Program-made: the position numbers and the translations under genes | Assembly (NCBI GenBank): GCA_963969495.1 | Contig: OZ018321.1 | Span: 102,735,578-102,799,577 of the forward strand | From: Ceratothoa steindachneri | Lineage: Eukaryota > Arthropoda > Malacostraca > Isopoda > Cymothoidae | Length of the DNA: 64,000 nucleotides | Direction of reading: 5' to 3' | Part shown: positions 37,517 to 47,945 of the stretch, piece after piece | How the letters are laid out: every line of letters starts with the position of its first letter | Numbering within the stretch: the stretch's first letter is position 1 | The notes under the pieces: generated by a model | Database searches by the model: none | What the model was told of the DNA's origin: nothing | What the model saw: only the letters and a program-made list of their open reading frames with translations

Positions 37517-38415
37517 ATGTCGTCATTTGAACGCTTCAAGAGTCAGGGAGAAACCATAGGATTATCCGGCAAGGAATTAATTGCATACGTTCAAGAAGAA
37601 GAAATAAACGAAAGGGTAGAAAAAGAGAAAGAGAGCAGCAGGAAGAAAGGGAAAGAGTTCGGCAATACGAACGCGAACTTCAGTCGCAATCAACTAGAAA
37701 CTCTTTCCATACATTCAAGAACTGAAGTCCCACAGTTTCCCTCCGTCAAGTTGCCAGTCTTTACAGATGGTGAAGATTTTGATGCATACCTTATGCATTT
37801 CGAAAAAATATTTGAGGTCAATCGCTGGGACATTCAGGCAGACGGTGTCGCCAGATTGCTTCCACTCCTCGATATCCAACTCCGAGATAATTTTATCTCC
37901 CTTCCCGCCGAAGCAACAATAGATAATTCCACCCTTAAATCGGAACTTCTATCGGCAGTAAATATGAACCCCGAATTTTATCGATCTAAATTCCGTCACG
38001 CAAGAATTCAGCACGGACAGACATTCTATCAGTTTGGTTTCATCCTGTAAAGAAACTTTAATTTCTGGCTAGACTCCGCCCAGGTTACCCGCGAATATGA
38101 GTCCCTCGTCGATTTCTTCCTTAGGGACCAGTTGATGGTGGCGTGCCACCGAAAATCCGCGCATTCCTGAAATATAGGAGATGCACTACTTTCAAAGAAT
38201 GTATTGAAGAGGGGGATGTGTACGCGGCCAGTCACAAACTGTACCCAAAGGACCCCAAAAATCACATCATACATCCCCTAGAAGCAAGACTAGTAACTCC
38301 CGGTTTCCCCCTAAGTAGCTCCCAAATTTATGAAGGTCCCTGGTCCCTTCCAAACCGAAGAACCTTCTCCCGTCTGAGCCGAGGGATATAAAGCCCTTTA
38401 TTTCAGCTCCTCCTT
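37517..38415 (+). pseudogene. Element C gag (Ty3/gypsy type, truncated)
   Basis: Gag forms the retrotransposon particle. I place the start at the ATG at 37517 (MSSFERFKSQGETIGLSGKE), because elements A, X and Y begin with the same kind of sequence (A: MTQFEFFKAQGESLGLSGKE). A charged, probably helical region (about residues 30-55) is followed by the capsid domain: FTDGEDFDAYLMHFEKIFEV, RLLPLLDIQLRDNFISLP and FRHARIQHGQTFYQFGFIL. A TAA stops the frame at 38048. Capsid sequence resumes as NFNFWLDSAQVTREYESLVD and, shifted, TTFKECIEEGDVYAASHKLY. The frame is lost before the zinc knuckle, where the tRNA-like inverted pair begins (38418). Protease and everything downstream are absent. Confidence 0.8.
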
Positions 38416-38417
38416 TG

Positions 38418-38695
38418 AAAAAGTCCGAGCTGGGGTTAGATTTGAATCGTACACACTGAGGCAGCGAGCAACCGCTTGGATCTCAATTAAACCGTCCCTT
38501 TTATCAATTAATTCTCTCTCTTTCTCAATTTCAATCAACCATGCGAAGCGTGCCTTAAAAGCTTGTCTATTCGTAAGATTTTTATCTTCCGCGTAGCTGA
38601 CTGGTCTAAGGGACGGTTGAAATGAAGATCAAAGCGGTTGCTCGCTGCCTCAGTGCCCATGGTTCGAATCCCACCCCAGCTCGGATTTATTCCAT
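38418..38695. repeat. Inverted pair of tRNA-like sequences
   Basis: The right half (38590-38695, plus) has an A-box-like TAGCTGACTGG at 38594-38604 and a perfect B box GGTTCGAATCC at 38661-38671. The left half (38418-38513) is its reverse complement with some changes: CTTGGATCTCAATTAAACCG pairs with CGGTTGAAATGAAGATCAAAG, and both carry AGCGGTTGCTCGCTGCCTCA. The left B box is degraded. A spacer of about 75 bases separates them. The two ends that should form an acceptor stem in the right half do not pair, so this is a tRNA-derived repeat, not a functional tRNA. Confidence 0.7.
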
Positions 38696-38745
38696 AACTA
38701 TTTCCGAAGAAAGATTGTACCGTTTTATCTTTCTTCCGGTGTGTT

Positions 38746-38748
<3 letters not shown>

Positions 38749-38807
<59 letters not shown>
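38749..38807. repeat. (AT)n microsatellite
   Basis: About 59 bases of alternating A and T at the 3' end of the second Penelope-like remnant. Confidence 0.95.
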
Positions 38808-38809
<2 letters not shown>

Positions 38810-39734
38810 TATAGGTTTGCTTCTAAGAAGGCTTATTTTGAGGTTGAGGATAAATCCCAAAATGAGACATGTAAAATTTCTCATTTAATTAAGTACAACG
38901 TTTCGGGTATCTTACCCATCTTCTGGTCTATAAAAGAGATTTAGAACACGTTTAAAATTACAAAAATTATAATGTACACAAAGATTGATAAGAAATTATT
39001 TAGTCAATTGAAATTATGGCAAATCGTTTGAAAACTATTGAAATTTAGATATGGATCAATTATGGGTACTTTAAATATGCATAAATATAACACTAGTTGA
39101 TGCAATTATTGGTTGACATAGATATTAGTCACTTAATGAAGCAGCAATAGTAATAAATTATTTAATAAATTGAAAATGTGAAAAAATCATTTAAAAACTT
39201 GACACTAAATGTAGATGCTATAAATATGGATAAATATAAAAATATACTAATTAGGGCAATTAATTGGTACTCAAAAATATTAGTCACCTTTAGTGGACGG
39301 CAAAAGCGGAGAGACTGAGGAAAGATTATAGAGGGAACCGATTAGAGATTGGTAGGTTGTGAAAATATTTTGAGTGGTTTATGAAATGAGAAGGGGAAAA
39401 GCAGTTGAATCAGAATTTAAACTGGGATTTAGTTGTTTTATAAATAATGATTCGAGAATGCGCAGGGCAGAGGAGTCCTTTGCATGTCCTATAATTTGAA
39501 AGTTTTTGTGGGAAATTTCTGTCTTACATTTAATTGAATGATCTCGAATGGAAGAAGTTTCTTTATTGGTCAAGGTGGAGCCAGTGCGAGAGCTAATACC
39601 AAGATGAGAACAGACCCTAGCCCTAAGTGAGCGAACAGTGCTGCCAATGTAGATCCCCTGGTGGCACCTGGAGCAAATAAATTTATAGACAACTGAACAG
39701 CTCATTTCAGGTGGGATTCTGTCTTTATATATAT
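38808..39734 (-). pseudogene. Penelope-like element, GIY-YIG domain and 3' end
   Basis: The minus strand reads IYKDRIPPEMSCSVVYKFIC from the upstream edge at 39734, then GIYIGSTVRSLRARVCSHLG, SSIRDHSIKC, FQIIGHAKDSSALRILESLF and IKQLNPSLNSD, ending at 39379. This is the C-terminal GIY-YIG nuclease of a Penelope-like element (V-V-Y-K-F-x-C, Y-I-G-x-T, R-x-x-x-H, catalytic Glu in LRILESLFI). It differs strongly from the copy at 17.5 kb, so it is another lineage. The RT part is not in the window: LTR element A is inserted directly at 39735. The 3' UTR contains two imperfect copies of a ~125-base unit (about 39012-39133 and 39168-39291), then the hairpin core at 38894-38927, and ends at the AT run. 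Confidence 0.8.
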
Positions 39735-41178
39735 TGTGATAGAAGGAGTTAATTTCAACTCCTATCCCATATTATTAAAAACCACGATGCTGCCCACGTG
39801 CATCTTCGATTCGAGGCTTGGAATCTTATCTCAGCTACCGGATGCCAATGTTTAAACAAGGAGGTTATCGTCCCCCCGTTCACCCCCATACGCCGACCTC
39901 GCCAGATCGAGTTAGGCTTATGAATAGATAAGACATTTTTCTCCGGCCCGGCTCTGCGTTCCCTCCAAGCTTTCACTCCATTTTCCCCCACGCCAAGGAG
40001 ATGTCCTGGCTATTTATATGGAAACTTTACCACTAAGATCAGATTGGAGATCCAGATTTTCGTCGCGAAACATCACCACGACCCTCTCTCCCTTTGTGCG
40101 CCAAGGGACCTCGACCTCGAGATTCACCATCACTTGTCCAGAAGGAGGACAATATTCCTTGAGTGCCAAAGGTTCGAGCCTTTCCGACGTCAAGTCCCCA
40201 AGGCTTCCCCCCTGTTGTTCAAAGGAGAACAGCATTAGAACAGCCATTGTTCGTTTTGAGCCCTTCGCCAAGAAACGGTTCTCATCCCCCCCTGTTGTTC
40301 AAGGAGAACAGCATTAGAACAGCCATTGTTCGTTTTGAGCCCTTCGCCAAGAAACGGTTCTCATCCCCCCCTGTTGTTCAAGGAGAACAGCATTAGAACA
40401 GCCATTGTTCGTTTTGAGCCCTTCGACAAGAGACGGTTCTCATCCCCCCCCCTTTGTTCAGAAGAGAACAACCTAGAACAGCCATTGTTCGTTTTAAGCC
40501 CTTCGCCAAGAAACGGTTCTCACCCCCCCTGTTGTTCAAGGAGAACAACATTAGAACAGCCATTGTTCTTGAGCTCGTAGACAAGAGACGGTTCTCATTC
40601 CCCCCTTTGTTCAGAAGAGAACAAAGTAGAACAGCCATTGTTCTTCAAGCCGTTCGTCGAGTAACGGTTCTCCTTTCCAAGACGCCTCGTCAGGATCCTT
40701 TTATCCCCCCCCTTCGGCTGGAACTCGCCAGCGGACCGAATATTCCTTCAAGTACCTTCCACTGCACCCTAATGAAAAGTTACGTAAGCCAAACGTCACC
40801 TTTTGAGTATTGATCCCTTTTTGTCAATTCTATCCTGTGCTTTGAATTGTTTATCGAACCATCCCATCTCTTTAACTCTATATTTGTTTTACCTTTTTTA
40901 ATCCCTTAAATCCTTGGATTAGCCCGAGTCTCTACGACCCTTTCCATTCTGTTTATGTCAATATTTTCCGTTTTTGTGTTTTGTTTATAGTTATTATTAA
41001 TAAAACTCTATTTTATTAATGATAGCAATATTATTATCCTTGAGCTCAGTTCCACTTCTTAAGCATATCGAAGATACATAATATCGGCCGACAGACAGTA
41101 ACGCACTCTAAAGATAATTAAGGAAGTTCCCTCAACGAATAGTATATATATGGTATCGTCGGGAGTCATTCTACGACA
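39735..41178 (+). repeat. Element A, 5' LTR
   Basis: The LTR begins TGTGATAGAAGGAGTT and ends TTCTACGACA (TG...CA). It is about 1444 bp and matches the 3' LTR at 44383-45830 almost base for base. Five bases before it (TATAT, 39730-39734) equal the five after the 3' LTR (TATAT), as expected for a target duplication, though the site is AT-repetitive. A TATTTATAT at about 40011 is a possible TATA element; AATAAA lies at 40999-41004. Confidence 0.9.
40195..40680 (+). repeat. Six-copy ~78-bp tandem array in the 5' LTR
   Basis: The landmark GCCATTGTTC recurs at 40243, 40322, 40401, 40481, 40559 and 40634, spacing 75-80 bases. Each unit contains TGTTC-N5-GAACA and GAACA-N5-TGTTC inverted motifs and a C-run. 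The array is conserved in the 3' LTR (about 44845-45330). Confidence 0.9.
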
Positions 41179-41203
41179 TAAATATATATATACTATTTAA
41201 ATT

Positions 41204-41213
41204 TGGTATCAGG
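41204..41213 (+). promoter_or_regulatory. Element A primer-binding site (probable)
   Basis: TGGTATCAGG lies 25 bases after the LTR. It is close to TGGTGTCAG, the complement of a tRNA-Leu 3' end including CCA. One mismatch and the larger than usual spacing leave doubt. Confidence 0.5.
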
Positions 41214-41550
41214 TGTGTAAGGTTTAACGCTATATCTTTGCAAACACTGGTCTCAGTCAAGTAAAGCATAGTGTTATTCGTTATAATAATAGAATATAGC
41301 AGTTCCCTTTTGTTTTAACGATTGCTATCCCCCCTTTTTTTTAACTTAAGAAGCTGGAGTAGCTCAAGGAACGGTTATAATAATTTGTTTGTGTTTTGTT
41401 TTTTTTGTGATTTTAGTCAGTGGTTATTTAGATTGAGAAACCAAGTACGAATAGTTCAGTGCCCATATTTAGGTAGGCTAATTCTATAGAGGCATAATTC
41501 TTGTTGCGAGGAATTTTAGTTGGTTGACTAGTGCGCCCCCAAGTGCAAAG

Positions 41551-43953
41551 ATGACTCAGTTTGAATTCTTTAAAGCGCAAGGAGAATCCTTGGGACTTTC
41601 CGGAAAAGAACTAATTAAGTACATAAGAGAGGAATGGATAAGACAAGTGTACCTTCACCATCAGATTAAACTAGCTCAGGATGAAGAAAAATATCAAAGA
41701 AAAGAGGTAGAAAGAGAAAGGGAAAGAGTAATCCGACAAGAGGAACGAGAAAGAGAAATACAACGAGAGGAACGAGAAAGAAAAATACAACGAGAAGAAC
41801 GAGAAAGAGAAAAACAACGAGAGGAACGAGAAAGAGAAATACAACGAGAAGAACGAGAAAGAAAAATACAACGAGAAGAACGAGAAAGAGAAAAACAACG
41901 AGAGGAACGAGAAAGAGAAATACAACGAGAAGAACGAGAAAGAAAAATACAACGAGAAGAACGAGAAAGAGAAAAACAACGAGAAGAACGAGAAAGAGAA
42001 ATACAACGAGAAGAACGAGAAAGAAAAATACAACGAGAAGAACGAGAAAGAGAAAAACAACGAGAGGAACGAGAAAAAGAAATCCAACGAGAAGAAAGAA
42101 GGAAGGATTCGCGCCCCTTCCCAGGAAAGCTGACAAAGTTTCCGAGCCCCGTAAAACCCCCAAACTTCTTTCCCCAAAACCAACAACGGGACTCCAAACC
42201 TCCCGTTAAGACTTCTCCTCCATTTCTCTTCCCGAAGCGACCAACCATATGCTTCACCTGTGGTGTAGAAAACCACTTGAGCTGGAATTGCCCCCAAAAT
42301 TCTAGGCTTAAAAGCGGACCAGCCCACCAAGTTCACCAGATTAATGCGACCCCGGCTCCCCCTGTGGTACAGACCCAAGCAGAAACTTCTCCCCCTCCGT
42401 CAGGCCACCAGGTAAATTTTGTTTTTGGTAAAAGTTCATCGGGAACTTTGAAATATGAGGAGGGCAGCGTGGACAGCTGTCGAGTATTGACTCTCGTCAG
42501 GGACACAGGATGTACGTGCTTCATCGTGTCCGACGAACTCCTCCCAGTGGCCTCTAACCACGAAAAATTTGCGGTGGTACATGACCAACTTGGGCGGGCG
42601 AACCGATTCCCCTTCGCTAGATGTTACCTGCAGTGTCAATATTATAATGGCTGGGCTGAAGTCATTGTAGCACCCATAAAATTCTGTTCCGTACTTATAG
42701 GACAGAGCCCCCAAGTAAGTTTCGACCCTGTGTTTCAGGCCGCCCTTCCTCAAGGCCGAGATAAGAAAGAAGCCCAGGAGCCCGTCCCCATCAGAACCCC
42801 GATACCGTCCGATTTCTCGGAGACCCCTAACCAGGACTTTAGGACGGCAAAAGAGGAATGTGAATCACTAACACCCTTAGGTGATAAGGCCCCAGACAAG
42901 GACACGGAGACTGTCCCTGGACCCCAAGAAATAAAGAACCCCCAACGCGCCCATGGAGATACCTTCGTAGAACTGGACGAAGCATCGGCGCTTGAAAAGG
43001 ACTGTCCCGCGGAGTCCCTTAAGGTAATCCAGACAGTGTGCATCCAACCTGATGCCGATTACCCTCCTCCTTTTCTACCAGGCGAGTCTTTGGAACCCTC
43101 TGACCTGGATAGTGACGCGCAGCTGACACCACGTCAGAAGAGTCAGCTCCAAGAACTAATTAAATGGAATCACCATTTATCCACCCTATTAGCTCTTTTC
43201 GAGCAACTGCGTGAAAATGGCCTCACTATTGGCCCCAGCAAATGCCAGTTTGCCCACGAAACCATCAAATATTTGGGTTTCAAAATAGGACAAAGCAAGT
43301 CAGGTCCCCACGAGAACAAGATTAAGGCAATCGCCGACATGCCCCTCCCGATTACAAAGAAGCCATTAAGATCGATCCTAGGATCAGCTTCTCCCTATCA
43401 GCGATTTGTTCCGAATTTCGCTGCAATTTCGGCCCCCCTATGCCCCCTTCAGGAAAAGAATTTCTCCGATCGTTTACGTTGGAATGATGTCGCTGTTTCC
43501 CATTTTAATCAGCTCAAAAGTAAGTTCATTTCTGCCCCCATTTTTAAGTTGCCCAACCCGGAAAAATCCTTTGGGGTTAAGACCGACGTGATCAACGAGG
43601 GCATTGGAGGTGTACTCCTTCAATACGTGGATGACAGAACGAGTCATCCAGTTGCATATGCTAGTCGTCAATTATTACCACGCGGAAAGAGATATGCCAC
43701 TAGAGAAAAGATAGCTCTATCAATTATCTGAATCATAGACAAATTCAAGATGTACTTGATAGGTAAAGAATTTCAAATAGGAACCGACCACCGTCCGTTA
43801 GCCTATATTAGGAATGTGCGACACTCAAACGGCCGCATCATGCGCTGGAGTTTACTCTTGCAAGAGTATCAATTTAAAATAAATTATATCAAAGGTTCCG
43901 ATAACCAGGTCGCTGACGCACTCAGTAGGAATGCGTTACCGAATAGCGTAGAA
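41551..43953 (+). CDS. Element A gag-pol (compacted, one internal stop)
   Basis: One frame runs from MTQFEFFKAQGESLGLSGKE to a TGA at 43729 and, in the same frame, on to TAA at 43953. I chose the ATG at 41551 because the relatives start alike. In order: an N-terminal gag block; a 9-residue repeat QREERERxx (residues ~60-185); a zinc knuckle CFTCGVENHLSWNC (42251-42292); protease with LVRDTGCT (42502) and APIKFCSVLIGQSP; an acidic linker matching the end of the integrase region of Y (VIQTVCIQPDADYPP); a short RT remainder (GLTIGPSKCQFAHETIKYLG) after the catalytic site; and RNase H (KTDVINEGIGGVLLQY, YASRQLLP, TDHRPLAYI, GSDNQVADALSR). Capsid, integrase and RT fingers/palm are missing without loss of frame. 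The second Glu of the usual RNase H E-x-E block is Ile here. It cannot act autonomously. Confidence 0.85.
41733..42100 (+). repeat. 27-bp minisatellite in gag of element A
   Basis: About fourteen 27-bp monomers encode QREEREREI, QREERERKI and QREEREREK in regular rotation, giving an 81-bp higher-order unit repeated four times. The pattern of alternating Glu and Arg is typical of stable single alpha-helices. Confidence 0.9.
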
Positions 43954-43956
43954 TAA

Positions 43957-44382
43957 TTGTATTCATAGGATTAGTATCTCCATGTAGGTATATACCGTCT
44001 TGTACGACTTAATTTAAGATTCTTTTGTAATATTATTAATTAATGTATATGTCTGAATTTTGTAACGCTCAATGTCTAATTTTTTGTATGTCTATATATT
44101 TGTTCTTGTTAATTTACGTATAAATTATTTTGTCCCGTATGTACTAAGTTTATATCATTTCATTGTTCCATGCCCTTTTTTTTTTTCTTTGATTAAGTTG
44201 TATTAAAGGTTATTTTCCCCTGTAATCTAAAGATCAAAATAATCATATGTATTGAGGTAATACTAGTTAGGTGCAGGAAGGTACGGTTGGTACAAGAAAA
44301 CGAGTTCCCCACAACGGAGCTCTATCGTTGTCCCTTCTCTCTTTTTTTTTTTGAAGTGACAACTTCCCCTGGAATGGAGGGG
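43957..44382 (+). other. Element A 3' untranslated region with polypurine tract
   Basis: After the RNase H stop there is about 430 bases of AT-rich non-coding sequence with no integrase. It ends in GGAATGGAGGGG (44371-44382), the polypurine tract directly before the 3' LTR, which primes plus-strand DNA synthesis. Confidence 0.8.
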
Positions 44383-45826
44383 TGTGATAGAACGAGTTAA
44401 TTTCAACTCCTATCCCATATTATTAAAAACCACGATGCTGCCCACGTGCATCTTCGATTCGAGGCTTGGAATCTTATCTCAGCTACCGGATGCCAATGTT
44501 TAAACAAGGAGGTTATCGTCCCCCCGTTCACCCCCATACGCCGACCTCGCCAGATCGAGTTAGGCTTATGAACAGATAAGACATTTTTCTCCGGTCCGGC
44601 TCTGCGTTCCCTCCAAGCTTTCACTCCATTTTCCCCCACGCCAAGGAGATGTCCTGGCTATTTATATGGGGACTTTACCACTAAGATCAGATTGGAGATC
44701 CAGATTTTCGTCGCGAAACATCACCACGACCCTCTCTCCCTTTGTGCGCCAAGGGACCTCGACCTCGAGATTTACCATCACTTGTCCAGAAGGAGGACAA
44801 TATTCCTTGAGTGCCAAAGGTTCGAGCCTTTCCGACGTCAAGTCCCCAAGGCTTTCCCCCTGTTGTTCAAAGGAGAACAGCATTAGAACAGCCATTGTTC
44901 GTTTTGAGCCCTTCGCCAAGAAACGGTTCTCATCCCCCCCTGTTGTTCAAGGAGAACAGCATTAGAACAGCCATTGTTCGTTTTGAGCCCTTCGCCAAGA
45001 AACGGTTCTCATCCCCCCCTGTTGTTCAAGGAGAACAGCATTAGAACAGCCATTGTTCGTTTTGAGCCCTTCGACAAGAGACGGTTCTCATCCCCCCCCC
45101 TTTGTTCAGAAGAGAACAACCTAGAACAGCCATTGTTCGTTTTGAGCCCTTCGCCAAGAAACGGTTCTCACCCCCCCTGTTGTTCAAGGAGAACAACATT
45201 AGAACAGCCATTGTTCTTGAGCCCGTAGACAAGAGACGGTTCTCATTCCCCCCTTTGTTCAGAAGAGAACAAAGTAGAACAGCCATTGTTCTTCAAGCCG
45301 TTCGTCGAGTAACGGTTCTCCTTTCCAAGACGCCTCGTCAGGATCCTTTTATCCCCCCCCCCCTTCGGCTGGAACTCGCCAGCGGACCGAATATTCCTTC
45401 AAGTACCTTCCACTGCACCCTAATGAAAAGTTACGTAAGCCAAACTTCACCTTTTGAGTATTGATCCCTTTTTGTCAATTCTATCCTGTGCTTTAAATTG
45501 TTTATCGAACCATCCCATCTCTTTAACTCTATATTTGTTTTACCTTTTTTAATCCCTTAAATCCTTGGATTAGCCCGAGTCTCTACGACCCTTTCCATTC
45601 TGTTTATGTCAATATTTTCCGTTTTTGTGTTTTGTTTATAGTTATTATTAATAAAACTCTATTTTATTAATGATAGCAATATTATTATCCTTGAGCTCAG
45701 TTCCACTTCTTAAGCATATCGAAGATACATAATATCGGCCGACAGACAGTAACGCACTCTAAAGATAATTAAGGAAGTTCCCTCAACGAATAGTGTTATA
45801 TATAGTATCGTCAGGAGTCATTCTAC

Positions 45827-45830
<4 letters not shown>
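44383..45830 (+). repeat. Element A, 3' LTR
   Basis: Starts TGTGATAGAACGAGTT and ends TTCTACGACA, about 1448 bp. It differs from the 5' LTR by only a small number of substitutions and short length changes in C-runs and near the AT end, so the insertion is recent. It carries the same six-copy array and the AATAAA at 45650-45655. Confidence 0.9.

Positions 45831-45882
<52 letters not shown>
45831..45882. repeat. (AT)n microsatellite
   Basis: About 52 bases between the 3' LTR of element A and the Tc1-like element; it is probably the target in which both inserted. Confidence 0.95.
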
Positions 45883-45883
<1 letters not shown>

Positions 45884-47195
45884 TTACGAGCGAAATAGAA
45901 TAAAAGAATGATTTTAAAAAATCTGATGAGTAAGTAAATGAATATTTCATGGTACATAAAGGCATGTATTTAATATATTTTGAGAAGATTTCATGATACA
46001 AACCTACATATATTCAAGAAATTCTCTTAAATAAACTAAGAAAATAAAATATTGCCACGTGCAAAATAAGAGAACGATCATTCACAGAATTCCTTAGCAA
46101 GCAAATACACTAGAAACATAACAAAATTTGACAACGATGAAACTTAAAACACTTTATATGAGGGGTTGAAGCCTTTGTTTTATATTACTTAGGTGCAAAG
46201 ACGACCACAGGACCTCGCCGGTTTGTTGCAACTTTATGGTGTTATTTTGTTGCATTCTTGCTCAATGTTTGTCAATAAATCAGTCACGTTGGAAGGCTGT
46301 AGGTGTCGAGCTTTGTCTCCAATGATTTTCCAGAGGTTCACAAATGGGTTCAGATCTTAGCTCTGAGCAGGCTCCTCCATTACTTCAATATTTTCTTGTT
46401 GGAAATAGTATTTTAGTTGCTTTGTAGTTGGAATGTCGTGTTGTTCTGAATAAATACTGCTGGTTGGTTGAGAGATGCTCGGAGTAAAGATATAGCATGC
46501 TGTTGTCCGAAGTTTAGGTACAGATTCCCATTTACCGTTCCAATAATTCGCACTAGCTGACAAGCTCCTTTTAACGTAAAAGTACCTCATACTATGACAT
46601 AACCTCTTCCATGTTTGAGACACTTTTAGCACATTTAGGTAGAGTCTGTCACCTGCAGCCATCTATCAAAGCCCGTGCAATCAAATCCAAATAAATTAAA
46701 TTTACTGGTTTTGTTTACTGGTTTATAGGTTTGGTTTTCATTGTATAAATTCAGAACGTGCGAAATCACACTCCTGGACATTCATACCTCTCTAAAAATC
46801 GCAGAAAGTGTTCTCCCTGAAGTCTGCAAGTAAACAATTCTCTGACGAAGCTCAGGAGTCAGCTTCACGTGAGGTGGCATCTCTGCTGAGTAAGTACGAC
46901 AACAATGGTGGTTGTAGAGTTCTTACCTACTGAGTAAAATGTTGCCAGATTATTTCAGGAAACTTAGAGAATGTTCCTGACAAAATGTCCTGTTATTTTG
47001 CACGTGACAATATTTTATTTTGTTAGTTTATTCAGCATAATTTCTTGAATATACGATTGTATCATATTTAATCTTTAGAAAATATATTAAATGAATCCCT
47101 TTATGTATCATGGAAATTTCCTTTAACTACCTATCATATATTTGAAAATATTTTAAGAAAGGAAAGTCGTTCTTTTATTTTGCTCGATGACGGAT
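45883..47195 (-). mobile_element. Tc1-like transposon with long inverted repeats, internally deleted
   Basis: The two ends are inverted copies of each other: 45886-46073 pairs with 46990-47188 (for example GCCACGTGCAAAATA on the left against TATTTTGCACGTGAC on the right, and AAGAAATTATGCTG-type sequence at the middle). Repeats of about 190 bp resemble the IR/DR subgroup of Tc1 elements. On the minus strand the transposase starts at the ATG at 46880: MPPHVKLTPELRQRIVYLQT and, after a stop, MSRSVISHVLNLYNENQTY, the helix-turn-helix domain. It then jumps to GYVIVWGTFTLKGACQLVRI and, in shifted frames, NLYLNFGQ, QENIEVMEEPAQS, DLNPFVNLWKIIGDKARHLQ. The family motif is P-A-Q-S-P-D-L-N-P-I-E-N-L-W; here Pro and the catalytic Glu (E to V in FVNLW) are lost. 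The first catalytic Asp region is deleted. AT microsatellites flank the element, consistent with its TA target. Confidence 0.8.
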
Positions 47196-47251
47196 GTTTC
47201 CGTCGAAACCTGGTTTCGCATATGAAATGATTCCTAATACTGGGGTTTTAT

Positions 47252-47485
<234 letters not shown>

Positions 47486-47639
47486 ATAATGAAGAAACTA
47501 GGCAAGAAACACAGTATATATAAGGTAAGACACATTCTAAACAAAATGAAACAGCAAGAAACAATTCTGGGAAAAACTCGAGTGAATCTGGCGTGAATGA
47601 AAAGCTAAACAAAATGAAATGGAACCAGAAACAATCTGG

Positions 47640-47945
47640 GCCTCTGTGCAAGTCACGCTGTCGATCTTCTTAAGGAAGACAGCGTCTCGAAATCTGATCG
47701 TAAAATTCACGACCCTTAGGATATAAGAATGACATCACTCGATGAGGGGTGTATTGGGCCAATTAGGTCAATGGCCACCGAAAATAAAAGGTTATGACAC
47801 TATGGAGGTCTTCTGTAGGAAGGTTGGAGGAATTCGGCCTTTCGCTGAAGTCAATTGACAAATGTCACAAGACCTACAGAAGTCGGCGATTTCTTTCGCA
47901 GCGCAAGGCCAAAAAAAAATGACGAAAGATTCGTTGGGCCTTCTT
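47640..47945 (-). pseudogene. Element X integrase fragment (left flank of element Y)
   Basis: On the minus strand the frame RPNESFVIFFWPCAAKEIAD, FCRSCDICQLTSAKGRIPPT gives the zinc-binding end of a Ty3/gypsy-type integrase (C-x2-C pair). In shifted frames LTLIGPIHPSSSD follows, the start of the catalytic core, and then a weak FRDAVFLKKIDS-like stretch to about 47640. The same zinc-binding segment occurs again, with point differences, at 55105-55300 on the far side of element Y. The minus-strand fragment ends abruptly at the LTR of Y (47946). Confidence 0.75.

Noticed and set aside
38590..38695. Functional tRNA gene
   Set aside because: A and B boxes are good, but the expected acceptor arms do not pair and the A-B distance is long.
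40195..40680. Regular repeats as a CRISPR array
   Set aside because: The units are contiguous and have no variable spacers; they are in a eukaryotic LTR.
40018..40813. Overlapping open frames in the LTR array of element A
   Set aside because: They arise because the 78-bp repeat lacks stops in several frames; both LTRs show the same, and no protein family is recognisable.
41666..42378. Long minus-strand open frames (165-235 codons) opposite gag of element A
   Set aside because: They are side products of the stop-free 27-bp minisatellite and encode low-complexity Phe/Leu/Ser or Ser/Arg sequence.
45924..45950. CTGATGAG motif resembling a hammerhead core
   Set aside because: No stem followed by GAAA is found; the motif is inside the inverted repeat of the Tc1-like element.
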